This document shows positions 17,025-28,772 of a stretch of DNA of 42,530 nucleotides, piece after piece (the stretch's first letter is position 1; every line of letters begins with the position of its first letter). The translations under genes and the position numbers were made by a program. Under the pieces are notes generated by a model. It was not told the origin of the DNA. It did no database searches and saw only the letters and a program-made list of their open reading frames with translations. This DNA is from Bacilli bacterium (GTDB taxonomy: Bacteria > Bacillota_I > Bacilli_A > RFN20 > CAG-826), in contig JAILIF010000046.1 of assembly GCA_024695405.1 (NCBI GenBank), positions 1-42,530 of the forward strand, read 5' to 3'.

Positions 17025-17054
17025 AATATAACAAAAAATAAGTTCACGTGTCAA
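17025..17054 (-). promoter_or_regulatory. SigA-type promoter of the rpmH operon
   Basis: On the minus strand a perfect -35 TTGACA (17054-17049) is followed after 18 bases by -10 TATATT (17030-17025). The leader is short and contains the AGGAGG of rpmH. Confidence 0.75.
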
Positions 17055-17458
17055 TACAAGTGTGCATACACATACATATACTGCATTATTCGGCTGATAC
17101 GCCGAGCCATGTGGAAAAATTTCACGTTATTTAGGTAGATTTTTGCTAAAATATAAGGACTTTTTTAAGTTATCCACATAATTTTATACTACTTTTAAAT
17201 TTCACAAAAAATTGTTAATAATAATTACTAAGTAATTATATTATTGAATAATCGATTATCTCACTTAAAACTTTCCACCTATATTGCTAGGTGAATTATT
17301 TGTGATTAGTAATTATCCACAAATTCTTAAATGTGGAAAATGTGGAAAACTCACAATAAAATCAATATAACGCGCGCGAGAAAGTGAGCAAATTGTGGAA
17401 AAATAATTTTTGAAACTTTTTCCCTTGTTTTTAATGTGGATTACTCTATACTAAAGCC
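17041..17458 (+). other. oriC: Replication origin, main DnaA-box cluster (oriC part 1)
   Basis: This AT-rich intergenic region upstream of dnaA holds two perfect DnaA boxes TTATCCACA (17170-17178 and 17313-17321). Four TGTGGAAAA boxes on the other strand lie at 17110-17118, 17332-17340, 17341-17349 (a head-to-tail pair) and 17394-17402. A one-mismatch box TGTGGATTA is at 17435-17443. A very AT-rich stretch (17200-17265) could be the unwinding element. A CG-alternating tract lies at 17371-17378. Genes on both sides read outward, as expected at an origin. Confidence 0.9.
17425..17452 (+). promoter_or_regulatory. dnaA promoter with internal DnaA box
   Basis: TTGTTT (17425-17430) and TATACT (17447-17452) are separated by 16 bases. 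The DnaA box variant TGTGGATTA (17435-17443) occupies the spacer, consistent with autoregulation. The start codon is only seven bases past the -10, so transcription would begin at the ATG. Confidence 0.6.
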
Positions 17459-18829
17459 ATGCTAAATAACATTTCTGAAATATCAGCCCTATGGCAAAAA
17501 GCACTTTTAAAAATAGAAGAAAGACTAGATGATCGTAACATTTATGAATCATTCTTTTCTGACACATATATTTATGAGATTAGAAACGACACTATTGTTA
17601 TTGTTGTTAACTCAGCTGTTGCAGTTGCGTTATTCAATAATAAATATATAGATTTAATAAGTGATATTATCAGTGATATTACTGAAAGTAATTTTAAATT
17701 AGAATTTGTCCAACAAAGTGATATTGCGAATAAAAAAGAAAAAGAAGCAAGCACTCCAAAAGCACCTGCATATTTTAAAGATTCCATTCTTAATCCAAAC
17801 TTAACTTTTGATTCCTTTGTTGTTGGTGATTTTAATAGAGAAGCAAGTCAAGCTTCTTTAGTTATTGCGTCTAATCCAGGCCAAATGTTTAATCCACTAT
17901 TCATTTACAGTAGTTCTGGATTAGGAAAAACTCATTTATTACACGCAATCGGTAACTATATTTCTAAAATTTCTAGACCAGGAAGCAAGATTTTGTATAT
18001 TTCCGCGAATGACTTTGTGGAAGAATATGTAAAATTTGCTAAAGGTGAAAAAGAATCTGAAAGTATTAAAGATTTTGTATGTACTTTTGATGTTTTACTT
18101 TTAGATGATATCCAATTCATGGCGGATAAAGTAAAAACACAAGAAGTTTTCTTTACTATCTTTAATAAAATGCGCGACGCTGGAAAACACGTTGTTATTA
18201 CTTCAGATAGACAACCAAATGAATTAAAAGGTATTGAAGAAAGATTAGTAACTAGATTCTCACAAGGATTATCTGTTCAAATTAGAGAACCTGATCAAAG
18301 TACTTGTGTAGAAATCTTAAAAAGAAAGATTGAATCAAACGGGCTTGATATCAACATTTTTGATGAAAACGTATTATATTTCTTTGCCGAAAAGTTCTCA
18401 AGCAATGTTAGAGAATTAGAAGGAGCTTTTAATAGATTAATTTTCTATTCAATCCAAATGCAAAAGTCTTCAAAAATCACCATGGATGTCGCAGTAGAAG
18501 CTGTTAGTAACTTAATTGGTGCAAAAGGTGCAATTACTCAGCTTAACGAGTCAAAAATTATCAATATTGTCGCAGATTATTATAACTTATCTCCTTCTCA
18601 AATCACAGGTAAGATAAGAACAGGTCAAATAGCCTTAGCAAGACATGTCGCAATGTATTTAATAAGAATAAATCTTGATGTTCCTCTTAAGAGAATCGGC
18701 GATATGTTTGGCGGTAAAGACCACACCACTGTTATGAACGCAATTCAAAAAGTGGAAAAAGGGTTAACAACTGATGAGGGTTTAAAAGCTGCTGTAGATG
18801 AACTTACAAAGCGTATTAAGCCACAATAA
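17459..18829 (+). CDS. dnaA: Chromosomal replication initiator DnaA
   Basis: The 456-residue AAA+ initiator binds DnaA boxes and opens oriC. Domain I spans about 1-90. The ATPase has Walker A SSGLGKTHLLHAIG, Walker B VLLLDDIQFM and the sensor II region NVRELEGAFNRL. The C-terminal DNA-binding domain carries the DnaA signature (VPLKRIGDMFGGKDHTTVMNAI). There is no Shine-Dalgarno sequence before the ATG. The -10 box ends six bases before it, so the mRNA may be leaderless. A second DnaA-box group follows the gene. Confidence 0.97.
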   Translation: MLNNISEISALWQKALLKIEERLDDRNIYESFFSDTYIYEIRNDTIVIVVNSAVAVALFNNKYIDLISDIISDITESNFKLEFVQQSDIANKKEKEASTPKAPAYFKDSILNPNLTFDSFVVGDFNREASQASLVIASNPGQMFNPLFIYSSSGLGKTHLLHAIGNYISKISRPGSKILYISANDFVEEYVKFAKGEKESESIKDFVCTFDVLLLDDIQFMADKVKTQEVFFTIFNKMRDAGKHVVITSDRQPNELKGIEERLVTRFSQGLSVQIREPDQSTCVEILKRKIESNGLDINIFDENVLYFFAEKFSSNVRELEGAFNRLIFYSIQMQKSSKITMDVAVEAVSNLIGAKGAITQLNESKIINIVADYYNLSPSQITGKIRTGQIALARHVAMYLIRINLDVPLKRIGDMFGGKDHTTVMNAIQKVEKGLTTDEGLKAAVDELTKRIKPQ

Positions 18830-18908
18830 GTTTTATGTAATAAAAAAGAGTATTAAAATACACTACAAAATGATAACATATGATAGTTGAGCATTTTATT
18901 AAAAAGAA

Positions 18909-18926
18909 TTATCCACATAATCCACA
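18909..18926 (+). other. oriC part 2: tandem DnaA boxes between dnaA and dnaN
   Basis: TTATCCACA (18909-18917) is followed directly by TAATCCACA (18918-18926). With the cluster upstream of dnaA this gives a bipartite origin like that of Bacillus subtilis. Confidence 0.75.
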
Positions 18927-18978
18927 CGCCTAATTATTATTGTTAATATATTTAAACAAAAAGAAAGGAATAAATTCT

Positions 18979-20097
18979 ATGAGATTTACAATCGTTAGAG
19001 ATGAATTAGTTAAAAGTGTTAATGTAGCTTTCAGAGCAATCTCCAGTAAAGTTTCTTATCCAGTGTTAGAAAATTTAAAAATGGATCTTACTGATGATGG
19101 TTTATCAATTATTGGTAGTAACTTTGAAATCAGCATTAAAACTTTAATTCCATATGTTGACGGAGATAGAGAAATTATCCGTAATTACAAAAAAGGTTCT
19201 GCTTTAGTTAAGGGTAAATTATTTGCAGATATCATTAGATCAATGGATGATGATGAAATTACATTTGATGTTATTGATAACAATGCATCTATTACTGATA
19301 ATCATTCAGAATATAGGCTTAACTGTATTAGACCTGAAGAATATCCAGATTTGGACTTAGAAGCTATTGGAACTGAATTAGTTCTCCCTAAAGAAGTATT
19401 CCACTCTATTTGTGAACAAACAGCATTCGCAGCTTCTACTAAAGAACAACGTCCAGTATTAACTGCTTTAAATTTAGAAGCAGAAAATGGAGTGCTCACT
19501 GCTACTGCTACTGACTCAGCTAGAATGGCTAGAAAAACAATTAACATTCCACAAGATATCAACTTTGTCGCTAATGTTCCAGCTAAGATGATGGTTGAAG
19601 TAGATCACTTAATGGAAAATCTTCCTGATGTAAGTATTTCTTTCTCGGATAAAAAAGCTTTATTTAAATTAGGTAAAACTGTTGTTGCTACTAGATTAAT
19701 TGCTGGTGATTATCCAAACACTAAGAATATCGTTCCAAAACTTACTAACTATGCTTTAGAAGTTAACGGTGCAGATTTGTTAAAAGCAATTGCAAGAGCT
19801 AACTTACTCTCAATGGATAGAGAAAACGTTGTTGACTTAGCAATGAGTGATGAAGGTGTTTCAATTTCCGCTAAGAGTTCACAAGTTGGTTCTGCTGTTG
19901 AAAAGATTGATAATTACAAATTCGAAGGCGCACAACTTAAAGTTTCATTCAACTCTGAATTTGTATCTTCCGCAATTAGAGCTTTAAATGCTGAAGATGT
20001 CACTATTGCTTTCGTTGGTGAAATGAAGCCATTTGTTATCAAAAACACTTCTGATGACTCAATTATTCAAGTAGTTACACCTGTTCGTACATACTAA
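18979..20097 (+). CDS. dnaN: DNA polymerase III beta subunit (sliding clamp)
   Basis: The 372-residue clamp encircles DNA and tethers polymerase III. I set the start at 18979 (MRFTIVRDELVKSV) because AAAGGA stands nine bases upstream and family members begin at this point; an in-frame ATG at 18940 would add 13 unrelated residues. The three repeated clamp domains are recognisable, with motifs such as EEYPDLDLE, TDSARMARK, AGDYPNTKNIVP and the C-terminal VTPVRTY. It is separated from dnaA by the second DnaA-box site. Confidence 0.96.
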   Translation: MRFTIVRDELVKSVNVAFRAISSKVSYPVLENLKMDLTDDGLSIIGSNFEISIKTLIPYVDGDREIIRNYKKGSALVKGKLFADIIRSMDDDEITFDVIDNNASITDNHSEYRLNCIRPEEYPDLDLEAIGTELVLPKEVFHSICEQTAFAASTKEQRPVLTALNLEAENGVLTATATDSARMARKTINIPQDINFVANVPAKMMVEVDHLMENLPDVSISFSDKKALFKLGKTVVATRLIAGDYPNTKNIVPKLTNYALEVNGADLLKAIARANLLSMDRENVVDLAMSDEGVSISAKSSQVGSAVEKIDNYKFEGAQLKVSFNSEFVSSAIRALNAEDVTIAFVGEMKPFVIKNTSDDSIIQVVTPVRTY

Positions 20098-20126
20098 AAT
20101 AGCCCATTTAAGAGGTATAATATAAG

Positions 20127-20152
20127 AGGGAATAATTTATATTCCCTTTTTT
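20127..20152 (+). terminator. Terminator after dnaN
   Basis: AGGGAATA (20127-20134) pairs with TATTCCCT (20140-20147), followed by a T-run to 20152. A TATAAT at 20165-20170 may be the -10 of a new promoter for yaaA-recF-gyrBA. Confidence 0.85.
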
Positions 20153-20188
20153 ATTTATATGGCGTATAATGTCTAAAAGGAGCGGAAA

Positions 20189-20408
20189 ATGGCCGATAAA
20201 ATAATAGAGTTAAGGGAAGATGAACCTTACATCACTCTTGGTATTGTTCTTAAGTTAGGTAAGATAATATCCACTGGTGGAGAGGCAAAAATATTCCTTA
20301 GTGAAAATGAAGTATTGGTCAATGGAGAAAAAGAAAATAGACGCGGTCGAAAACTATATCCGGAAGATAAAGTTGAAGTCGCAGATAATGTATTTTTGAT
20401 AAAAGACC

Positions 20409-20422
<14 letters not shown>
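20189..20422 (+). CDS. yaaA: S4-domain RNA-binding protein YaaA
   Basis: This 77-residue protein consists of one S4 RNA-binding domain. The segment LGIVLKLGKIISTGGEAKIFL and the following VLVNGEKENRRGRKLYPEDKV are typical of YaaA between dnaN and recF in Bacilli. Its exact role is not settled; a link to the ribosome or tRNA has been suggested for the family. AGGAG precedes the ATG. Its end overlaps recF by 14 nt. Confidence 0.9.
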
Positions 20423-23554
<3,132 letters not shown>

Positions 23555-23572
23555 TAGAAAGGAGACTTGAAT

Positions 23573-26305
23573 ATGTTTTTTGAAGATGAAGAAAACAAAG
23601 CTGAAGCTGAAGTAGCTGAAGACGAAGAAGAAGTTTCTGAAGAAGATGAAAAAGAACTCGAAGCTCTTGAAGACGGTATTGTTGCTGGTCTTGAAGATGT
23701 AGATACAGTTCCACTTGTTCAACAATCCTTCCTTGATTACGCAATGAGTGTTATCGTTGCTCGTGCTATCCCTGATGTTAGAGATGGTATGAAACCAGTT
23801 CATAGACGTATTGTTTATGCTATGCACGAAACAGGAAATACTCCTGATAAACCATTTAAGAAATGTGCTCGTATCGTTGGTGACGTTATGGGTAAATATC
23901 ACCCTCATGGTGACTCTGCAATTTATGGTGCGTTAGTTAGATTAGCTCAACCATTCGCAATGAGATACACTCTCGTTGAAGGTCATGGTAACTTCGGTTC
24001 TATCGATGGTGATGAACCTGCAGCTTACCGTTATACTGAAGCAAGAATGGCAAAGATGGCACTTGAAATGGTACGTGATATTAACTGCAATACAGTTGAT
24101 TTCATGGATAACTATGATGGTGTTGACCAAGAGCCTACTGTATTACCATCAAGATTTCCTAACTTATTAGTTAATGGTTCTTCTGGTATCGCTGTTGGTA
24201 TGGCTACAAATATTCCACCACACAATTTAAATGAAGTTGTTGATGGAGTTATTGCTCTTTCTCATAACAGAGACATCACTACTGATGAATTAATGGAATA
24301 TATCAAAGGTCCTGACTTTCCTACTGGCGCTATGATTTTAGGTAGAGGTGGAATTAAAGAAGCTTATGAAACAGGTTCTGGTTCTATCGCTATTAGAAGT
24401 AAATGTCATATTGAAGAAAGAGGCGCTAACGGTGATTTAAAACGTATTGTTGTTGATGAAGTTCCTTATGGAGTTAATAAAGCAACAATGTGTGAAAATA
24501 TTGCTGAATTAGCAAGAGATAAAGTAATTGATGGAATTACAGATATTCGTGATGAATCTAATAAAGATGGTATCCGTGTTGTTATCGAAGTTAGAAGAGA
24601 TTGCATTCCTGAAGTTATCTTAAATCAACTTTTCAAAATGACTTCATTACAAGTAAGTTTTGGTATTATTAACCTCTGCTTAGTTGATAATGGACCAAAG
24701 GTTTGTTCTTTAAAACAAATGTTAGAAAATTACTTAGATTTCCAAATCGAAGTTGTTGAAAGAAGAACAAAATTCTTATTAGAAAAAGATGAAGCAAGAG
24801 ATCATATCGTTATCGGTTTGATTAAATGTCACGACAATATTGATGATATCGTCGATATTATTAAAGACAGTGCTACTCCAGAAGAAGCTACTAAGAGATT
24901 GATGGAAAAATATGGATTCACAGAAATCCAAGTTAACGCAATCTTAGCTATGAACTTACGTAGATTAACTGGTATCGAAAATGAAAAACTTGAAGCTGAA
25001 AGAGCTCAATTAGAAAAGAATATTGCTGAATACAATAGAATCCTTTCTTCTAAAGAAAACGAGACAGAAGTTGTTAGAAAAGAATTAGAAGAAATTAAAG
25101 AAAAATTTGGTGATGAAAGAAAAACAGAAATCACTAATGTTGCAGCAAGTATTGATGATGAAGACTTAATTCCACAAGAAGATATCGTTGTTACATTATC
25201 TAAGGGTGGATATGTTAAGAGAGTTTCCGCTGATACTTTCCGTGCTCAACATAGAGGTGGTAGAGGCATTAAAGGTGCGTCATTATATGAAAATGATGTT
25301 GTTCAATTAATGACTTACACAAAGACTCACACTGACTTATTATTCTTTACAGATTTAGGTAAGGTTTATAGAATCCGTGGTTATGAAATTCCTGAATATC
25401 AAAGAACAGGTAAAGGCGTTCCAGTTATTAACTTAATCAACATTGAAAAAGGCGAAAATGTTAAAGCTATTATCGCTGTTGATGATTACTTACCATATCG
25501 TTTCTTATTGTTCTTCACTAGAGACGGTATTGTTAAGAGAACTCCTATTGCAGAATACGAATCTATCAGACAAAACGGTAAGATTGCTATCGCATTAAGA
25601 GAAGGCGACACTATTATCGATGTTAAAGAAGTTCAAGAAGTAATGAAGACTAGAGACACTGAAATTCTTCCTGAAAAGACTTATTATTCACTTAATAAAG
25701 AAGAAGGAACATACGCTCCTATCGCTTCTCCAAACGCTGAAGAATTAGCAAATTACTACGAAGAAATGTACGTTGGTATTGCTGCAGATAACGGTAAGAT
25801 GGTTAACTTCCCAGTTATTGAAGTAAGACCTATGGGACGTACTGCAAGCGGTGTTAAAGGTATTGAATTATGTGAAGGCGCTAAAGTTGTTGGCGTTACA
25901 GTTGCATATGAAGGTGACCATGTCTTAGTTGTTACAGACAAAGGCTTTGGTAAGATATCTTCAATTGATGAATACCGTAAGACAAAACGTGGTGCTAAAG
26001 GTGTTTCAACACTTAAATCTTCACCTAAGATTGGTAAGATTGTTGATGTTAAATCAGTCTTTGGTGATGAAGATATCATGGCTATCACAAACGCTGGTAT
26101 CATTATCAGAACTCACTTAAATGAATTCAGAATCACTGGCAGAAATACTCAAGGTGTTAGATTGATTAATCTTGAAGATAAACAAAAAGTTTCTTCTATC
26201 ACTATCGTTCCTTATGAAGAAGACGCTCCAGAAGTAGAGCAAATTATTGAAGATGGTGAAGAAGAAAACGTTGAAGAAAACGTTATTGAAAAAGTAGAAG
26301 AATAG
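23573..26305 (+). CDS. gyrA: DNA gyrase subunit A with acidic N-terminal extension
   Basis: The 910-residue subunit cuts and rejoins DNA. I chose the ATG at 23573, nine bases after AAAGGAG; an in-frame TTG at 23567 lies too close to that site. The conserved region begins at [20 protein letters not shown]. The active-site Tyr lies in [10 protein letters not shown]. The C-terminal wrapping domain has the GyrA box QHRGGRG, which marks it as gyrase and not topoisomerase IV. The first 40 or so residues and the last 30 are strongly acidic, which lengthens it beyond typical family members. Confidence 0.95.
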   Translation: MFFEDEENKAEAEVAEDEEEVSEEDEKELEALEDGIVAGLEDVDTVPLVQQSFLDYAMSVIVARAIPDVRDGMKPVHRRIVYAMHETGNTPDKPFKKCARIVGDVMGKYHPHGDSAIYGALVRLAQPFAMRYTLVEGHGNFGSIDGDEPAAYRYTEARMAKMALEMVRDINCNTVDFMDNYDGVDQEPTVLPSRFPNLLVNGSSGIAVGMATNIPPHNLNEVVDGVIALSHNRDITTDELMEYIKGPDFPTGAMILGRGGIKEAYETGSGSIAIRSKCHIEERGANGDLKRIVVDEVPYGVNKATMCENIAELARDKVIDGITDIRDESNKDGIRVVIEVRRDCIPEVILNQLFKMTSLQVSFGIINLCLVDNGPKVCSLKQMLENYLDFQIEVVERRTKFLLEKDEARDHIVIGLIKCHDNIDDIVDIIKDSATPEEATKRLMEKYGFTEIQVNAILAMNLRRLTGIENEKLEAERAQLEKNIAEYNRILSSKENETEVVRKELEEIKEKFGDERKTEITNVAASIDDEDLIPQEDIVVTLSKGGYVKRVSADTFRAQHRGGRGIKGASLYENDVVQLMTYTKTHTDLLFFTDLGKVYRIRGYEIPEYQRTGKGVPVINLINIEKGENVKAIIAVDDYLPYRFLLFFTRDGIVKRTPIAEYESIRQNGKIAIALREGDTIIDVKEVQEVMKTRDTEILPEKTYYSLNKEEGTYAPIASPNAEELANYYEEMYVGIAADNGKMVNFPVIEVRPMGRTASGVKGIELCEGAKVVGVTVAYEGDHVLVVTDKGFGKISSIDEYRKTKRGAKGVSTLKSSPKIGKIVDVKSVFGDEDIMAITNAGIIIRTHLNEFRITGRNTQGVRLINLEDKQKVSSITIVPYEEDAPEVEQIIEDGEEENVEENVIEKVEE

Positions 26306-26324
26306 TTCTTCTGAGGCAAATAAA

Positions 26325-27605
26325 ATGATTGATATTAATTTAATTCGTGAAAATCCTGAAAAAGTTAAAGAAGCTTTAGCTAAAAAACTTTGGGATACAG
26401 ACTTTACAGAATTATTATCCTGGGATGCAGAAAGAAAACAATTGCTCTCAATAGTTGAAGGAAACAAAGCGGAAATGAACAAACTTTCCGCTTCTGTTCC
26501 AGCAGCAAAAAAAGCAGGTGAAGATGTTTCTAAAATCTTCGCTAAAGTTAAAGAAATTGCTTCTGCAAATAAAGACAATGAAGAAAAACTTAAAATATTA
26601 GATGAAAAGATTTTCAATTTTGTTTCTGAACTTCCAAATATTCCAGATGATGATTTAGTTGGTGGTGGAAAAGAAAATAACAAAGTTATTCGTGTTTTTG
26701 GTGAAAAGCCAGTCTTTGATTTTAAAATGAAAGACCACGTAGAATTAGCAGAATCACTTGGTTTAGTTGATTATGATAGAGGCGCTAAAATTGCTGGTAG
26801 AGGTGCTTGGATTTATACAAATTTAGGTGCTCAACTTGAATGGGCTTTATTAAACTATTTCATCACTACTCATCTTAAAGATGGTTATACATTTATCCTT
26901 CCACCACACTTATTAAATGAACAAAGTGGATTTGGTGCAGGCCAATTCCCTAAGTTCAGAGAAGATGTTTTCTGGCTTGAAGGATTAGAACCACAACGTT
27001 TCTTATTACCTACTGCAGAAACTGCATTAGTTAACCTATATAGAGACGAGATTTTAAAAGAAGATGAACTTCCTAAGAAGTTCTTCGCATATACCCCATG
27101 CTATCGTAGAGAAGCTGGTTCATATCGTACTGAAGAACGTGGAATGATCAGAGGTTATCAATTTGATAAAGTCGAAATGGTTCAATACACAAAACCTGAA
27201 GATTCTGATGCAGCATTTGAAGAACTCGTTGCTAAAGCAGAAGGATTAGTTAAAGGTTTAGGACTCCACTATCAAGTTTCTAAATTAGCTGCTGGTGATA
27301 TTTCTCACTCGATGGCTAGAACTTATGATATTGAAGTATATTTACCAAGTATTGGTATTTATAAAGAAGTCAGTAGTGCTTCTAACGCAAGAGATTATCA
27401 AGCTAGAAGAACAATGTGTAGATATAGAGATTCCGCAACTGGAAAAACTAGATATGTTCATACATTAAATGCTTCTGGACTTGCAACTTCTAGAATTTTC
27501 CCTGCTATTCTTGAACAAAATCAACAAGCAGATGGAAGTGTTAAAATTCCAGAAGTTCTCCAGCCATTTATGGGTGGATTAAAAGTTTTAAAACCAATTA
27601 AGTAA
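26325..27605 (+). CDS. serS: Seryl-tRNA synthetase
   Basis: The 426-residue class II synthetase charges tRNA-Ser. The N-terminal coiled-coil arm spans about 25-105. Motif 2 is YTPCYRREAGSYRTEERGMI, and motif 3 is in NASGLATSRIFPAILEQNQQ, where the usual GR is SR. TGAGG lies before the start. It follows gyrA by 19 bases with no terminator, so it may be expressed from the gyrase transcript. A strong terminator ends it. No T-box leader is visible. Confidence 0.95.
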   Translation: MIDINLIRENPEKVKEALAKKLWDTDFTELLSWDAERKQLLSIVEGNKAEMNKLSASVPAAKKAGEDVSKIFAKVKEIASANKDNEEKLKILDEKIFNFVSELPNIPDDDLVGGGKENNKVIRVFGEKPVFDFKMKDHVELAESLGLVDYDRGAKIAGRGAWIYTNLGAQLEWALLNYFITTHLKDGYTFILPPHLLNEQSGFGAGQFPKFREDVFWLEGLEPQRFLLPTAETALVNLYRDEILKEDELPKKFFAYTPCYRREAGSYRTEERGMIRGYQFDKVEMVQYTKPEDSDAAFEELVAKAEGLVKGLGLHYQVSKLAAGDISHSMARTYDIEVYLPSIGIYKEVSSASNARDYQARRTMCRYRDSATGKTRYVHTLNASGLATSRIFPAILEQNQQADGSVKIPEVLQPFMGGLKVLKPIK

Positions 27606-27620
27606 GTTTTTAAAACTATA

Positions 27621-27643
27621 AAGTAGACACTTGTCTACTTTTT
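27621..27643 (+). terminator. Terminator after serS
   Basis: AAGTAGAC (27621-27628) pairs with GTCTACTT (27633-27640) around a four-base loop, followed by a T-run. Confidence 0.85.
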
Positions 27644-27662
27644 CTATGCACTAAATTGATAG

Positions 27663-27711
27663 ATAGACTTTCAAATAGTCTATATCAAAATATACTGATT
27701 TAATGTATAAT
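27663..27711 (+). promoter_or_regulatory. Candidate promoter and hairpin upstream of the GT2-GH3 pair
   Basis: TATAAT at 27706-27711 is a good -10 box, 35 bases before the GT2 start, though no clear -35 is seen. An inverted repeat ATAGACT/AGTCTAT (27663-27669 and 27677-27683) lies just upstream and lacks a T-run, so it could be an operator and not a terminator. Confidence 0.4.
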
Positions 27712-27745
27712 TTCTTTAAGAGAAAATTATTTTTAGGTGGAATAT

Positions 27746-28771
27746 ATGAAATTACTTTCTATTGCTGTTCCTAGTTATAATTCCGAAAAATTCTTAGCAG
27801 AAACATTAGAATCTTTATTAGGCTATGAAGATGTTGAAGTTATTGTTATTAATGATGGAAGTAAAGATGGAACAATTAAAATCGCGAATGAGTTTAAAGA
27901 AAAATATCCAGATTACTTTAAAGTCATCGACAAAGAAAATGGGGGTCATGGATCTGGGCTGAATGCAGCATATAAAATTGCTGAAGGATTGTATTTTAAG
28001 TGTTGTGATTCTGATGACACTTTAGATAGAGAAGGCTTGTTACATCTATTAGATACTATTAAAAAACTTCAAAAAGAAGATAATTTGCCTGACATCTTTT
28101 TAGCGGATTATATTGCAGTCTACAAAACTCGTAATAAAGAGACAAGATGTGGAATTAGAAGATTCTTCAAGCTTAATCAAACTATTGGTTATGATAAGAC
28201 AAAGTTCTTACCATTTACTGAATACTTGATGATCCATATGACATTTGTTAAAACTCAAATTTTGAAAGATAACAACATGGCATTGGTAGAGAAAACTTTC
28301 TATGAAGATAATGAATTTGTTTACTTTATATTAGGATGTGCAAATTCTTTCTATTATATTGATAAACCAATTTATAGATATGCATTAGGAGATATAGGAC
28401 AATCAGTTTCTATTCCAAATATGCAAAAGAATTTTCTGCATGAAATGAGAGCATTTACTGCTACATTCAAACATTTCACTAGTGAAGATTATTCTAAATG
28501 GAGTAAGAAAAAACAAAGATATGTATTAAAAGATTTATCTCAAATGTACGTTCTTTGTTATACATATGCATTCTTAAAAAGAGGTAAAGAAAGAAGAGAA
28601 GCTTTTAAACAAGTCAAAAGAGATTGCAAAGCTTTCGATAAGCGTTTGTTTAAGAAGATTAGATGGAAATGTTTACCAGTATTTATCACTCTAATTCCTA
28701 CATTCATTAGGCCTCCTCTTACTAGATTTACCACTAGAATAGTATCGAGACTTAAGGGGTGGAATTATTAA
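27746..28771 (+). CDS. Family 2 glycosyltransferase
   Basis: The 341-residue protein has a GT-A fold of the GT2 family. It starts LLSIAVPSYNSEKFLAETL, followed by VIVINDGSKDGT, and has the metal-binding DxD-type motif in CCDSDDTLD. The ATG at 27746 follows AGGTGG by six bases; an in-frame GTG at 27737 lies inside that site. There is no clear membrane-spanning segment, though the basic C-terminal part may bind the membrane. It probably transfers a sugar to a surface polysaccharide, teichoic acid or glycolipid. The GH3 gene starts two bases after its stop, so the pair forms an operon. Donor and acceptor are unknown. Confidence 0.85.
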   Translation: MKLLSIAVPSYNSEKFLAETLESLLGYEDVEVIVINDGSKDGTIKIANEFKEKYPDYFKVIDKENGGHGSGLNAAYKIAEGLYFKCCDSDDTLDREGLLHLLDTIKKLQKEDNLPDIFLADYIAVYKTRNKETRCGIRRFFKLNQTIGYDKTKFLPFTEYLMIHMTFVKTQILKDNNMALVEKTFYEDNEFVYFILGCANSFYYIDKPIYRYALGDIGQSVSIPNMQKNFLHEMRAFTATFKHFTSEDYSKWSKKKQRYVLKDLSQMYVLCYTYAFLKRGKERREAFKQVKRDCKAFDKRLFKKIRWKCLPVFITLIPTFIRPPLTRFTTRIVSRLKGWNY

Positions 28772-28772
28772 T

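Noticed and set aside
16862-17047. Longer rpmH frame starting at 17047
   Set aside because: The extra 17 residues are not part of L34, and AGGAGG points to the ATG at 16996. The longer start also overlaps the promoter -10 box.
16997-17458. tRNA or small RNA gene in the origin region
   Set aside because: No cloverleaf or conserved RNA pattern was found; the content is explained by DnaA boxes and promoters.
23567-23572. TTG start for gyrA
   Set aside because: It is only about three bases from the Shine-Dalgarno sequence; the ATG at 23573 has correct spacing.
25756-26683. Long minus-strand frames opposite gyrA and serS
   Set aside because: They follow the codon structure of the real genes on the other strand, have low-complexity products, and lack translation signals.
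27606-27745. Possible riboswitch or T-box after serS
   Set aside because: Only a simple terminator and one small inverted repeat are present; no T-box or riboswitch core is visible.
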